A model generated the notes under the pieces. It searched no databases. It saw only the letters and a program-made list of their open reading frames with translations, and was not told where the DNA came from. This document shows positions 22,703-35,110 of a DNA stretch of 64,000 nucleotides, piece by piece (position 1 is the stretch's first letter; each line of letters opens with the position of its first letter). This stretch comes from Hyposmocoma kahamanoa. Its lineage: Eukaryota > Arthropoda > Insecta > Lepidoptera > Cosmopterigidae. The stretch spans positions 10,877,698 through 10,941,697 of the forward strand of contig NW_020654080.1 of the NCBI RefSeq assembly GCF_003589595.1, read 5' to 3'. A program made the position numbers and the translations under genes.

Positions 22703-23605
22703 TTGTTTATGATACCAAGTCTACCAAGAGACGACCAAGTCGGGCGCCTGGTGTGTAATGTGAAACTACGGACCCCTTATCACTTCATCTATATTTTTAT
22801 ACGTTTCGGCCCTTACATGTCCTGATTCTTGAAAGAGTTCCAACTAATATTTACTATAGTATTATATTATTATTACAGACATGTAATAAATAAACTTTAT
22901 CCTATACATACATTTTAACAACATTTCGCTGGAAGTGAGTAGCGATTCTGAAAAAATACACTCTTTGAGTTAATACACTAATGTATAAACAGTGCGATAT
23001 ATATATTTACACCTTTCTGGAATCAGTATTTGTCTATTTCTATATATCATCTGATCTTCACTTTTATATCTTTAATGACTCCGATGTACACACGCCAGCA
23101 CATCACGCTACACAATGACGCATCTTGTTCCGTTGCACTGGTGGCGATTTTCGAACAAAAATGTCTAGTCTGATGTGCCGTTGTCCGTACCTATAGGTAC
23201 ATCATCATTGAGCCGTACCGCTCCTAGCCCTTTACTTTTACCCGAGCCTTTCCGCTCTTAGGTCTGGAAATTAGACGGGAAAGTTACTAATCTGGCAAAG
23301 TGAAAGAAATAGCTTATAAAAGGAAATTTAAGTATTTTGGGCACTCATACTATATGGAACCCTTTCAGGAATCAGGAAATGTAAGGGCGTTTCCTAGGAA
23401 ACGTATAATGAGTATAAGGGGTCCGTAGTAGCACACTACGGATGGTAGGCGACACGCCTGTCTATAACATTTGCAGTGCCACTCGAAGCTTTAAGTCAAA
23501 GAAGAGGCACTGCCACAGCGCCGTCATCGTGGGACACAAATTGACAAGTCCCATGTTCACTAGCATCCTTACCTTTCAAAACAGGAAGGCAGCAATAGCT
23601 CATAT
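22703..23605 (-). repeat. Family A repeat, copy 7, split by an insertion
   Basis: On the plus strand the inverse of family A starts with TATGATACCAAGT near 22708 and runs to GGGCGCCTG at 22750. It resumes at 23441 with GATGGTAGGCGACACGCCTG and runs to about 23605. The two pieces join in the expected order. It lies directly after the A-tail of the LINE at 21640-22675. Confidence 0.8.
22751..23440. mobile_element. 690-bp foldback element inserted in family A copy 7
   Basis: The left end GTGTGTAATGTGAAACTACG and GACCCCTTAT, and a subterminal CCCTTACATGTCCTGATTC, have their inverse at the right end (GGAATCAGGAAATGTAAGGG, then ATAAGGGGTCCGTAGTAGCA). Arms are about 90 bases with mismatches and small gaps. 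It has the form of a non-autonomous DNA transposon. The middle has no open frame of note. Confidence 0.72.
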
Positions 23606-23884
23606 CACAATACAGCAATGACCATGTAAGGATGTGTAGTTTTTTTTTAAATACCTATGAGTTTCACTCTTGACCATAATCGAGATTGATTTGTCAGAAT
23701 GCGGTCCACAATTGAGCGAGCTCGCTCTGAAAACGCCGAGGTTTGTAATGAATGCATACGGAAGATGCAAACAGCAAATTTCCATTTTCTGGCATCGCAT
23801 TACGAAGAAGGATGGGATAGCCTAATCTGTCAATATATTTTGGCCGTTTCCTCATGCTCCTACTGCTGCTTTTCAATTGGAAAG

Positions 23885-23974
23885 AAGGTATAAATTGCAA
23901 TGCTATGAGACCGACCTCGGAGCATTGCGGTGTATATTTCTCTCTGCGTCTCAGAGCATTGGAATTTATACCTT
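23885..23974. repeat. 90-bp inverted repeat (hairpin)
   Basis: AAGGTATAAATTGCAATGCT at the left pairs with AGCATTGGAATTTATACCTT at the right over about 28 bases with few mismatches. A further internal GGAGCATTGCGG sits in the loop. It may be a tiny MITE or a precursor-like hairpin. Confidence 0.7.
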
Positions 23975-24764
23975 ATCTCCATTATAACAGCATAAAATAT
24001 ACATGGATAAATTTAATGCCTTCTGCCACGTCGTACGCCGGTTTCCGCTGCCCCTTGGGTTAATACATAAAACTATCTTTTCTATTTTGAAATTGGTGCG
24101 TAAAGATCAATAATATTTGAAGGATAAACGGTCAAGACCTGACATTTTTGAGAATATTACGAATGTCAAATGAACTCCGGGCAATAATAAATTGTAATTG
24201 TAGGAGTCATTAACTACCATGGAGATAAGTAAGGAAACGTATTCCCTATTAAACAGTTTATCAAAGGTTTTTAGACATTAATGTAAATTTTAAAAAATGT
24301 TGAAAGATTTTTATTTCACAATTTTTTGTTAAATAGTAATTATGTTATTTAAGAAGTTTTAACCACACTAATTGTCAATTTGTAATTTTTTAACTTAACT
24401 CGTTTCGAACCTGCAGACAAACAGTACATACAGTTTTGTAGGTCTATGTTTAGCTAAGAAAATTGTACCCCTTTTTTAGATTCTAAATAAAAAAAAATAG
24501 GTCTGATATAGGTATCTATAATAAATTAAGTTGTAAATGTTAAATAAATTCTGGGACTAGAACGGGAGTCGTGAGCGACCATTTACCGAGTTTGCAGCGA
24601 TTCGCGTCTTTGCACATTTTTATGGGTAATTTACAACTTTGGAAATTGTTGGACAACTGTTACTGAAATACGAATCTCTTATCATTACAAAATACACTCT
24701 TATAATCGGTAGTTTATGACACGTTGATGTCTCTTGCGAGTGTGATTTTGATGGTCGAGATTTA
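23975..24764. other. AT-rich intergenic DNA, no gene seen
   Basis: There is no open frame of substance and no repeat recognised. Confidence 0.5.
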
Positions 24765-24929
24765 GGGTCGTATTCTAGAACTCTACTCATTGCTCAAGTC
24801 AGGATTTGAGTATGATTTCAAGCACTGGAAATACGACCCTAAACGCAAGGACTTGAGTATAATTTCTAGTGCTTTGAATCATACTCAAGTCCTGACTTGA
24901 GCATTGAATAGAGTTCTAGAATACGACCC
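24765..24929. mobile_element. 165-bp foldback MITE with TTA target duplication (PIF/Harbinger-like)
   Basis: Left end GGGTCGTATTCTAGAACTCT and right end AGAGTTCTAGAATACGACCC are exact inverse copies over 20 bases, and pairing continues with mismatches (GCTCAAGTCAGGA / TCCTGACTTGAGC-like) almost to the middle. TTA flanks both ends at 24762-24764 and 24930-24932. TTA duplication with GGG...CCC termini is the usual pattern of PIF/Harbinger non-autonomous elements. No coding capacity. Confidence 0.88.
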
Positions 24930-24932
24930 TTA

Positions 24933-27900
24933 GTAATCTATAGTAACTCAAACTACTCTTAATGTTCGTTTAATAATTATATTTTGACATTGCTAATATC
25001 TTATAATTATTGACTCATTTGCATCGTTAAATTTTGCAACTTTGAAACTGCAGTGCCTAGAATTATTTAGTACAGAACTTTGAAAAGCTTAATAACCCCA
25101 ACAAAGAATATTTCAACTAAGAATAAAGCTTATTATACGTGGTATAGAAAAGCATAGACGACAGAAGCTCTAATGAACCCGTGATATCGCCTGATGTCAC
25201 GGATGTAGCCAATAAAGTGCTGCGACGCAACACGTCCGTCTTTAACTTACTGCACCGTGCGTTGTCCGGCCGCCGACGTTACTGGACAATTCCGTTTCGC
25301 GATCAATGTTGCAACAATAAAACTTCCTAACTAGTTATTTACACGTCTCTTATCGCAAAGGTGACGAAAGGTTCAAACTTCACGAAACACAATATAGCGT
25401 TTATTACTACGCAGCAAATACTACCGCATCTCGCAGTTTCCTATGGTCAGCATAAATGATTATATGGATGAAGGGACAATGAAGATAGAGTATTTTACAC
25501 ACGAGAAACAAAATAAACAAAGTGGTAGCGCAAATACGGCGTAACAGGGCAGGTGTGTGCGCCATCGCAGCCCCCCAGCTACCCGCGCCACTTCCGACCG
25601 CGCCGTCTGCGCGCCACAAATTGCGATTCATGATCGCGTCGTTGCACTTACAACTCTCACTGCCTTTCATAAAGTCTACTATCACCTGTCAATATTCACC
25701 ACGTGTTTCCAAACACCAACGGTTTTAGATTTTGTAACGAACACAATAATTCTTCACACGAAAAATGTAGAGCTGTTACATTTTTGGTCTTTCCTATTTA
25801 CCTAAAGTATACTTATATTTATTTCATAGAAGTAACAGCAACTAATCAAATTATAACTATGCATCCAAGATTATTATAAATACATGTATTTATTATATTA
25901 GGTTCTTGATTATGAAATGACAGACAATGCAACTGTTGCGCATTTACAACGTAAATAAACAAACACGTGTATCGGATCCAATGCATTGCGAAATCATATG
26001 CGACACAGGACATGCATAACTTACGTGTATGCGCGTAGCGCGGGCACAGGCACAGGCGAACGAGACGTAAACAATGCTGTAATAGTTCATCAGCGTGCAG
26101 TAGTGATTGTTGGGGGTTAATTGCATAGTTGCAAACATCACTGTCACCATGCTGTGCAAACTCATTCGACACGAGCAGTGTTGTTTTAGCATATAGGGAA
26201 AGAACCAGTGAGTTGCATCCAGCATGGTGCTGGGTCACGACGATGCGCGAAGGCGGCTGCGCGGCGGGTGCAACGCGGTGCAACGTGCATCAGCGTGCGC
26301 GGGGCGCGGGCGCACGGCGCTGACTGCGCCGCGAGGGGCACCCCTCACCCTGCGCCCTCTGACTGCGCCACCGCCCGATTGTCAACAAACATCGAATGAA
26401 TGGAAATGAGACCGCCGATGTTTCACATTACACTATCGATCGTATGCACCGCGCCCCCGATCTCAGGCATATTAACGACACATCAACGTGTTCAAATTTT
26501 ATCTTTTTGTTTTAATGTGAATTCATTAAGTAGCAATGACCCTTTAGTTTGTTATTAAAGAATGTTTAGGAAGAAAAAACAACTATTAATCGCATTGTGA
26601 ATGCACTCTAGCTGTTTATTTGATAAAAAAACCAGATAAAATAAGTATGCGACGCTGCCTGCAAAATTCATTTAGAGTCGGAAAAGAACCCTGAGATAAA
26701 GAAGAACTTTTGTATTTTACGAAAACTTGCATAAAGCTGGTATTATCGATCTATTACGTATTGCTTATTCAATCATGTAACTGGTATTTGAAATGTGACG
26801 GATTTATATATTTACCATAGAGTTTCGCAGTCATATCAGAGACGAATAAGAAAATTAAAATTTCTTCTCCCTGTTAGTAGGTAAAAATATCCGTCAACAG
26901 ATAACATAGAGATGGAGCTAGTACGGCATCCGTACAAGTAGAGGCACAATGATCTATAATGCAAGGTAATACGGGGCGCGAGCGAGAAGCTTCGACAAGC
27001 GATCCTCAAAACAAACGAGCGGTGGCGAACGAGCGCGTGCGCCGACGACGCCACGCCACATGCAGCCGCGTGCAGCATTCCATGGATGCCATTCAGAGGG
27101 TTCCACAGCGCTACACACGATACAGTGCATGTACGATGCACTAACTACATAAGCGATTAAAATCTCGTTTTATACAACACCCTCGAATGCTTTTTTTTGT
27201 ACAATTCCCTAATTTAATGAAGCATCCTTATTACAACCATATAGAATAATTAACGTTGTCATAGTACCGGCTAGGTTTTCATACTACTCGCGTACCTTGA
27301 ATGCCTTTGGTAAGAGTCGCGCAAATCAGTCTGTATGTAGTGATTTTAACGGCGGAATGTACGCGCAAGAATTCGGGTGTTTGGGCGCGGGCAGCGGGTG
27401 TACTTACACTGCACACTGCACCCGGGGGTCGACGACCGCGTAGCGCCGCACGCCCTTTGGGCGATTTTTCTAATGGGATTCATGAGTGACGGCATTCCTC
27501 CCAATCTTTCTCCCCGCCCGTCCCTGCCTATACGCCTGTCTGGCTATCTTGCCCCTTTATATTGGTGATGTATTTGCTAATTAAATAATAAAGAACGGTC
27601 AGACCAGAACCCATTTAAAAAGGGTGTTCTAAATAAACCCCCGGGACCTCTCATAGGGCATATACTTAGTGTATATCACAAGAATAAGTCAGCATTCTGA
27701 CCGTAGAGCTTTTATCTTCCCTTTATTAGTATGAATTATGAGACAAGTTTACGAAACCCGCATTTTATTTTGGTTCTTGATAGCTTGAAGCCTGGTTGAC
27801 CCTATAGAACTATGAGTCCCAATGTTTCCTGTTATATATGAGCCGATTCTCGGAACTCCGATAAACCATAATATAGTCACGCATTAGGTACATATTTATG

Positions 27901-28929
27901 GTTTATCATACGTTATCGTTTTAAATAAATGTATTGTACAACGCCATTTTGTCTTGATTTTTCCTTTTGCACGTGCTCAACAGTAAAACTCTATGAAGTA
28001 CCTCTTTCTCTAGGTACTTTCCCGGTGTTTGCAGAATAAAAAGACAGAAAACATCGTCGATACGATTAAAAAACAACGGGTAAGTAAAAATAATATCCGT
28101 ATTAAACTTCATTCCAAATTATATTAAAAATGTAAAATAAAACGAATTATCTCCTAATTTATACAACAAAATAATCATCCATTGACAAATAAGTGCTGTG
28201 TAAATTTTAACAATTTCGTGTAGTAATTTCATAAGTGATCATTTCATAAATCATTCTAAACTCAATTCAACAGAAAAACTATTAATCAATTAATTGCTAT
28301 TTCTTTGATTCTTCGTTTGAAAAATTCCAAAATATTGTCTTTGTTTATCTAATAATTTCTAAACTTGCTAGTTGTCAGACAATGGTTTCCTTACACTAAT
28401 TATTATTTTACTTATAACTTTGTTATCACGAATGGTATATGCTTGAACCACTAGCCATAATTGGGAGATGGCAATGAAATCAAGTAAGTAGCATGTTATA
28501 ACCATTCATAGGAGTTAAAATTTTGGTGGAATTCGCAAATAATTTATTTCTAACTAAACTGAAAATATCGAAATAATATAAACTTTATAAATACATATTA
28601 TTTGTGACCAACTCAATTGTATTATTATGTTTTAAGTGTAAATAAGCTGTTTTTATACAATATGTTAGTTCTTTGACAATGTATCACTACAAATGCTTAA
28701 ATAAGATAGTGTTTTACAAAATTTACCTAGTAAATGACATAAATTTGAATTATACTACTATTTGATTCATAAATCTGATATTTGATTGTAATAAATACGA
28801 TCTTATGTACATATTTACAACGAATTCCACCTCTTGTCTTTTAAGCCTAAAAACAATATGTATTTTCAAGCACTTTCAGGACAACAACTGGCGAGACGAA
28901 AAGCTTAACTAAGTTATAAGTACATTGGC
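24933..28929. other. Intergenic DNA 3' of the ZIP11 gene, no gene seen
   Basis: GC-rich patches occur at 25545-25640, 26220-26360, 26970-27080 and 27360-27480. A 145-codon open frame on the minus strand at 25846-26283 overlaps another frame and GC-rich DNA and has no recognised domain, so I do not call it. A weak inverted pair ACGGTCAG / CTGACCGT spans 27597-27705. From 27900 to 28930 the sequence is AT-rich. Confidence 0.5.
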
Positions 28930-29264
28930 TTATGAAAAATCTTTGTCTTTTATTTCATTAAATACATAAATGCGCGCAATATCTGCATAAAGTTTCAATT
29001 CTACCCAACTTGAAAATCACAAAGAACTGATATTTTGGGAAATTATTAATCACATACTCTTGTTAATTATTTCAGTGCCGAATACGCTTCATCGTCTAAA
29101 TAATGCTGTCTATATAAATATTTACATGTCCATTTACAAGACGAGAGTTCGACGCGCAAAGTTACCTAAATATAACCAGTCAAAGACAAGATTTCTTATT
29201 GCTAACCATTGGCCGAAGCTGTGGTCGTGGAGAAGGCACGGGGTGAGCATGATGTGAAGAAGGG
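28930..29264 (-). other. Putative 3' UTR and poly(A) signal of the ZIP11 gene
   Basis: Going downstream on the minus strand from the stop at 29265, the first canonical AATAAA lies at 28954-28949, about 310 bases on. The next bases are AT-rich and contain no exon. Cleavage would be expected 10-30 bases later, near 28930. This is inferred from position only. Confidence 0.45.
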
Positions 29265-29343
29265 TTAGCCCAGGCCGACGTCGAGGCACATCATCACTAC
29301 GAAGCCGACGATGCAGCCCCAGGTTGCCAATTTGCCATTACCG
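29265..29343 (-). CDS. SLC39A11: Zinc transporter ZIP11, terminal coding exon
   Basis: Read on the minus strand, this exon follows a TGTGCAG acceptor and completes a serine codon split with the exon at 34460-34618. It then encodes GNGKLATWGCIVGFVVMM followed by CLDVGLG and a TAA stop at 29265-29267. This is the last transmembrane helix and the conserved C-terminal end of ZIP11-type (GufA-subfamily) ZIP proteins. From family knowledge, ZIP11 is a multi-pass membrane protein that moves zinc towards the cytosol and usually ends in M-S-L-D-V-G-L-G; a cysteine stands here in place of the usual serine. The length fits exactly: 1 base plus 26 codons. The exon is far (5.1 kb) from the preceding one. 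The exon and family assignment rest on motif recognition plus matching splice phase; no alignment was run. Confidence 0.93.
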
Positions 29344-29672
29344 CTGCACAGAAAAATAAATAATTCGTAGTCTCAAACAAATGTATGTTCCACTGCTATC
29401 GAAATATACAAAATTAAAGTGAAAAAATTACCAAAAGGCAGCAATGGGCGGACCCAGAGCGAAAAACAAGAACCTACGAGTGTATATCATAATTGTCAAA
29501 GAGAAGGAAACAATAGCAAGGTAGTCATAATTGCAGTATTAGTAAGCAAAGGAGAACGAACATTGCCGATGGAACCCTCTTAGGTAGAGACAAGTGACAT
29601 TAACCATTTTTTTGGATAAATGACCTTGCTAATTAACAGTTACATGCGGAGAGTTAAGGGATATTACTGCAG

Positions 29673-29691
29673 AATATATATATATATATAT
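29673..29691. repeat. (TA)n microsatellite
   Basis: An uninterrupted TA run of about 19 bases lies inside the ZIP11 intron. Confidence 0.9.
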
Positions 29692-30804
29692 ATTTATATT
29701 TGTCTTGTCAATCAGAGCTTTTGTAACTGCGTACTTAATAGAAAAACGATATTCCTATATATTAAATATTATTCCAACTGATACTGCTTTAAACTTGATA
29801 TCCGGCCTCCCGGCCGATAAATACATACTTAACTGATGCAAGGGATTGACGTCGGTCGGCGCAGGGACAAAAACAATTTATTAATATTTGTGTTTTTAAG
29901 GCATTGTCGTGGATTGACGCATTTTCGCAGCGATATGCATAATTGTATGTACATACATAGAGGTCCGTTATAAAGTGCTAACGTCACACAATGCGAGTCA
30001 TTGAGAAATAACACGGTGGCGTTATTTGAATATCAATGAGGTAGCTGAATTACGATATCGGAAAGACCGGGCAATGGTGTTTGCACCTCACGCACTCGGA
30101 TTTAGAGAAACAATGGTCATTGATGCTCGCCCGGAATTCACTAACTGGAATTACAGCCCATTACATTAATAAGATTCCGCGTACTCGCATATCATTATAC
30201 ATGTATCAGATTTTATTGGGAAAATAAAGACTTATTTATACGTAGTCTATGATTTATGGCATGTTGGTGCACGTTAATACGAATGCAAATAAATACGGTA
30301 ATAGGGCGCAAGTGCGGCTAAACATCCCAAGCCGTGGATGTTTGTTATTCCAGCCTTTAGCTCTAGCTTTCCGGCACTCATGATTTGAATGAGCTGATAA
30401 CATCAACGTTTCCGGTACAAGATACGAGTACTACTTACAAACGTCTATATTTAAATTCATACCAAGATAAAATTGTAACTAAGGCAGGACATTTTGGACA
30501 TTACACGCACTTATCGTTCGTGATCACGCGGTCAGGTGTGACAGCTGCCGCTGCCAGGCACAAAAATCAATTATTGCATTTTTGTCTCGGCGGCACGTAA
30601 TTATATAAACAATTAGCTAAATTGCTAAATTTAAGAGTTTACTATCATAAACTATTTGAAATGTACGCGCGCTGGGATTAACTTATTGGTATCACTATGA
30701 ACAATCGGATTAAGTAGAGACTTATCAAATATAGAGATCTTTGATTATGTACTTTGTTAGCTGAAACGATCGTTATTATTTTAGAATCCCGATAGATAGG
30801 TATG

Positions 30805-30962
30805 AGGTTTCAGTAGCAGTAGAGCTCCTTGTGAAAGTCCTTAGATCTTTGCGACTTAAAGCTCTGAGTAGCACTGCAACTGCTATGGACATGCGTGTCG
30901 CTTAACACCAAGCACACGACTTGTTCGTCCCGTCACTTGTTATGATAAAAAAAAGTAATAAG
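30805..30962 (+). repeat. Family A repeat, copy 3 (internally deleted)
   Basis: Starts with TTTCAGTAGCAGTAGAGCTC, jumps from GTGAAAGTCC to TTAGATCTTTGCGACTTAAA, missing about 125 internal bases, and ends with CGTCCCGTCACTTGTTATGA and an A-run. Confidence 0.8.
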
Positions 30963-31899
30963 CTACATTATACAGTTCCCGACGTCTTAAATTAGGTTTA
31001 GATTGCAATGTGGCGCTGAGCTAGTTGTTCATGTGTTTGCAAATTTTGTAAAAGAACCGTCAAAACTAGAATAACAAACATGATCTGTACAAATCCTAAG
31101 AGTCCCTGCCGCGACCACGCGACGCGATCGCAGCCGCTTGGCGATTTGAGAGCGCGCACGCCGCGCTGTTGCGTCGCATTCAGATCGCTCGCAAATCACC
31201 AGAGTTATAAGGCTCTAAAACTAAACGCGTGAGAAGGGAATGTCTGGAATCTCAAAAATCGGTAGATATTTTACTTGTAGTTGTTAACTGCAGTAACTAT
31301 TTGTAATATCCAGTAACAAACGACCCAAGTAGTGTTAAGGAGTATGCGACTATTCTGATCACGTGTGATGGGAAACCCCTGGCTTCACGACTCGCACCTA
31401 AATGTAGTCTGACATCGCGCCAAGACCTGACGAATTTCTAATAAACAACGCGCTGAGCTAACGTGAACTTAAATTGGTTGATAAACTTTACAAAATCCGG
31501 ATACAGCTTTGTAGAATGCGATCATTTGCGATATCATTGCATGTCAAGATTATCAAAACATATCGTTCTATAAATACGTTACTCCAAAACTATGTACTAG
31601 CCTCGTACGTACAGATGTTTCATATGGAGCTTTAGCCATATTTTACTGAAGAGTTTACGTAAAATATCAGTCACCTAAATACTACATGATATTAATTTTC
31701 TATTAATATAAATAGTTAGCCTTTGTCATTAAGGATGTTACAACAAACATCAAAAAAGTTGTCTCACGAAAATTGTAAAGCGATAAGGGTTGTATATTTG
31801 AGAAACGGTATAGCTCAAAAGCGGTATAGCTCTTTACACCGTTGTAATTGAGGGATTTCTTGAGGGGTGGGCAAAGAGCCTAGTTGCACCCGGGATGCG

Positions 31900-32170
31900 C
31901 AATCTGGAGGTAGGTCAGGGAGAGTCGGCCGGCGCGCCGGATTCCCAGACGATGACGTCACCCTATAGACAAACTAGAGCGGTGTCACCGGCCTTATCCC
32001 GGCACAAACGCGTTATTTCGTATATTATTATTATTGACAGTGGCGAGACGGTGACAAACCCACGCGTGGCTGCAGCTGCGGCACAGCCGCGCCGAATTTA
32101 CTCCATAATGCGCGATCATAATCCGTCCATACAGTCCAGTGCTGCTAACTCACAGCTCATCTGAGCGCTT
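31900..32170. promoter_or_regulatory. GC-rich patch with CRE inside the ZIP11 intron
   Basis: Contains GGCCGGCGCGCCGG and a full CRE TGACGTCA at 31953-31960. An 89-codon open frame here has no domain. It may be an intronic enhancer or alternative promoter; motif evidence only. Confidence 0.35.
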
Positions 32171-33809
32171 ACCCGATCGAGCGCGTCATTATCAGTCCAC
32201 ACTTATTCCACTTCAGCTCTAAAAGCTGGCTCGATCTGACCTGAAGAAACTGAAAGTCTGATCTTAAGCTATTCGCGATTAGATTCTACTAGTCATACGT
32301 CATCGTCGTACCATCTAGCGTTTAGAAGTCATTGGGTCACACGTGTATCAATTCTATAACCAACCCCACTGCAACTAACTTTTTCACCAAATACAGACTC
32401 TGCTCTTGCTGTCTGAGACATGGTGATAATGAAATTTACAACAAGGAAGAGTCACATAAAAACTAGTATTGTAAGGGCAGTCGAGACGTTGGTGCCATGT
32501 CCGGGGTGTCAGACGGCGCGCCGCTATTTCGGGCAGAGTATTTGCGTCGCGACGTCGCCACCGCCGTCGGCGCACCGCGCGCCGACACGTCACGTGCCGC
32601 TTGCACTGCGTAACTATTGTCTCTGCAAATGTTTTCTCCTTTCCTTTCTTCCTTTCCTCTTCAACTAGTTTAATTGTTGATGAACATTATTTGAACGTCA
32701 TTTTTTTTATTCAACCGTGTCTTATTGCACGTTATCATTATCACATTGTATTTTTTTTTCTTTTATTAGTTTCAATTGCCTTTTTAAAAGTTTAAATGTT
32801 TCACCGGGTCCTAAATTTTTTCTCTTACCAGAATGGCGCTCATATTCAACAATAATGGTATTTGAAATAAAATGACTATTCAATTAATCCTTTAATATAA
32901 AAGGATAAAGGCCATCAGGTTCTAATAGCGATGTGCTCTCCTGCAAATAGTAAAGGTTTGCGCGTGCGACAAACAGTCATGTTTTATAATGACGCTAATC
33001 GAGCTAAGCGATGCGCGCGCATGTTTCGCGAAGAAGTGTCAGGTGCGCCTGCGCTGTATATCTATGCTCTCTCTAATTAATTTCGTTTACATGTGGTAAT
33101 TTTTTAGTAGCCATTGATAAGGGCAAACTCGTAATAGTTAAAAGGCAGAACGTCTTTTCATGTTACCAGGTGCAACATATGATGGGCCTTATAATTACTT
33201 GCGAACTGAAACCGATCATACACCGATATATTTATCGAAGTAGCGGTACATAAATACTACAATGTAAAAGTTCCCTTAATAATACAGTGAAGCACATCGA
33301 AAGCGGTTACGCACGATATTGTCAAATCTAAAGAGGTCGTTGTATAAAACGAGCGTATAATGTGAACAATCAAGTCAATAACGTTCCTCGCCAGACTAGT
33401 CCAGGCGGTCCGGAAAGGTATCAGGACCGGTGCCGGACAATGTAAAAACTGACAATAAGTACACTGTCGCTAAGGGGAAGTGTCTACGAAACTTTACTTT
33501 TGTCCTTCGCTCTCACCCTAACGAGCCTCAAACTATTGACGGTTAACAACCGTATGTCAAATCTGAATCTGTCGAAATGCTGACATGAATCAGAACAATC
33601 AGCGCCGACACTGGCGCGGCCCTCGTCAATCCAATTATGACAGGAGCTCGCTAACATTAATTTTGTATCTGTGATAAACATCCTATGTTTCCTGAATAAC
33701 GTTATAAAAAAAAAATATTTTTCATTAAAAAATATTCATTCATCAGGCAAAGATTTTAATAGAAACGAAAACGCCGAATTTATACACTAGTTTGGAGATG
33801 CGCATAAAG

Positions 33810-33992
33810 GGTGACGCTATCTGTCCGTTTCGGCTTCAAAGCCCCGACGGCTGCGTCTTGCAAGGGTCAGAACAAAGGTCTGCTCGTCCTTTGCTTCTTT
33901 TGAGGTCAATCCCAAGGCCAGCTCTCTTGCTTGTCCTCCGGCTCCTATTGTAACAGGAGGGGGAATCGGGCATCGGCGCAAAAAAATATAAG
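33810..33992. repeat. Possible retroelement 3' fragment
   Basis: A moderately GC-rich segment ends CAGGAGGGGGAATCGGGCAT, GGCGC and an A-run, within AT-rich intron DNA. The form (compositionally distinct, A-run at one end) suggests a LINE tail, but no coding motif can be confirmed. Confidence 0.3.
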
Positions 33993-34459
33993 TATAATTC
34001 TATTGCAACTCATATACGTCCTTAGATAAAAAATTTCGACAATTTTATCAGTTAAGGAACAATTTTATTCTCTATAGAGTATCGCCTAGTTAAATTTGAT
34101 TTTATGGTTTTCATTTTACATATCTAAACTATTTATGACCGTACATAAATCAAATAATTTCTCACGATTATCAAAATGTTAACGAGAATAGATTGATGTA
34201 AAATAGATAAGGTTAGAATTAGAAAAGCATTCAGCGTCATCTCAGAGGCACTACACAATGAAAAAAGTAATTGCAAAGTATGCGAAATGGAAAATATCTA
34301 ATCTACAAACGGATTTTTTATTTTTCAAGTGGGTTCAGCTCCGCATATGTATGAACTCATCAAGGTAACTATCTGCTTCCATTCAATCGTGCGTTGTATT
34401 TCGAAGGGACACTTGAGGAGTGAACTTATTTTAATACGTATACAAAAACAAATACTTAC

Positions 34460-34618
34460 GAAGCATTGGCTTCCGGGATGATGTCGTCAGTGACGACGTA
34501 TATCATTGCGCCAGCAGCGAATGCCAACGCATAGGGTAGTGCGGGGCGAGCAGCTGCCACTGCGACTGCTCCCAGCACGCCAAATACTGGTTCCACCATG
34601 CCAGATAACTGGCCATAC
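34460..34618 (-). CDS. SLC39A11: Zinc transporter ZIP11, penultimate exon
   Basis: This minus-strand exon of 159 bases lies between a GTCGACAG acceptor and a GTAAGTATTT donor. The first base completes the tryptophan codon begun in the exon at 41003-41101 and the last two bases start the serine finished at 29343. It encodes [20 protein letters not shown], then an A/P-rich turn, then [16 protein letters not shown] and [10 protein letters not shown]. These are two transmembrane helices of the ZIP fold. The glutamate of GMVEP is in a helix that helps line the metal site in ZIP proteins, and the DD-x-x-PEA stretch is typical of the ZIP11 branch. There is no frameshift or stop. The family call is very strong because long runs match the conserved pattern of ZIP11 and both splice phases agree. 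Confidence 0.95.
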
Positions 34619-34749
34619 CTGTCGACAAGTAATAAGATTCCAACCTCGAGTACAGTAGAAAGAATACAGATTGCGAACGACGTAGGTTAGGATGTAAGAA
34701 GAGAATCCAATGGTTTTTTACACGTTCAGGTCTAATTTCGATAAAACAG

Positions 34750-35043
34750 GCTAGCAGTAGAGCTCATTGTGTGCTCATCCCGGAAAATACTGCCACCTTA
34801 TCTCTTTCTGCCGCCAAGCAGTAATGTGAGCATTACTGCGTTCCGGTTTTGAAGGACAAGGGTGCTGGTGAAATTACAGGCACATGGGACTTTTCGACTT
34901 ATGTCTCAGGGTGATGGGCGCTGAGGCAGTGCACTTTGCGATTTAAAGCTCTGAGTGGCATTGCAATTGTTATGGGCTGGCGTGTTGTTTACCATCAAGC
35001 GCACGACTTGTTCGTCCCATCACTTAGTATCATAAAAAAAAAC
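34750..35043 (+). repeat. Family A repeat, copy 4 (near full length)
   Basis: Uninterrupted copy from CTAGCAGTAGAGCTCATTGT through GGGTGCTGGTGAAATTACAG to CGTCCCATCACTTAGTATCA and an 8-10 base A-run. This copy best defines the family length, about 290 bp. Confidence 0.85.
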
Positions 35044-35068
35044 TAACGAAGGAAAATTATGTTGGAAA

Positions 35069-35110
35069 CCGTCTTCACAAAGAGAGAAATACATTTAAGG
35101 GGCAATGTAT
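35069..35110. repeat. Dispersed repeat fragment shared with 53790-53834
   Basis: CGTCTTCACAAAG and TTTAAGGGGCAATGT, about 10 bases apart, reappear in inverse orientation at 53790-53834. This suggests the ends of a shared unnamed repeat. Confidence 0.5.

Larger units (their letters stand above)
29344..34459 (-). other. ZIP11 intron, 5.1 kb
   Basis: Bounded by a GT donor at 34459-34458 and an AG acceptor at 29345-29344 (minus strand). It holds a TA microsatellite at 29673-29691, a short internally deleted family A copy at 30805-30962, GC-rich patches at 31085-31200, 31900-32110 and 32500-32610, and a GC palindrome at 33011-33022. No nested exon is visible. Confidence 0.85.

Noticed and set aside
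25846..26283. 145-codon open frame on the minus strand
   Set aside because: A second overlapping frame on the same strand is open for 93 codons, and the sequence has no recognised domain or codon pattern.
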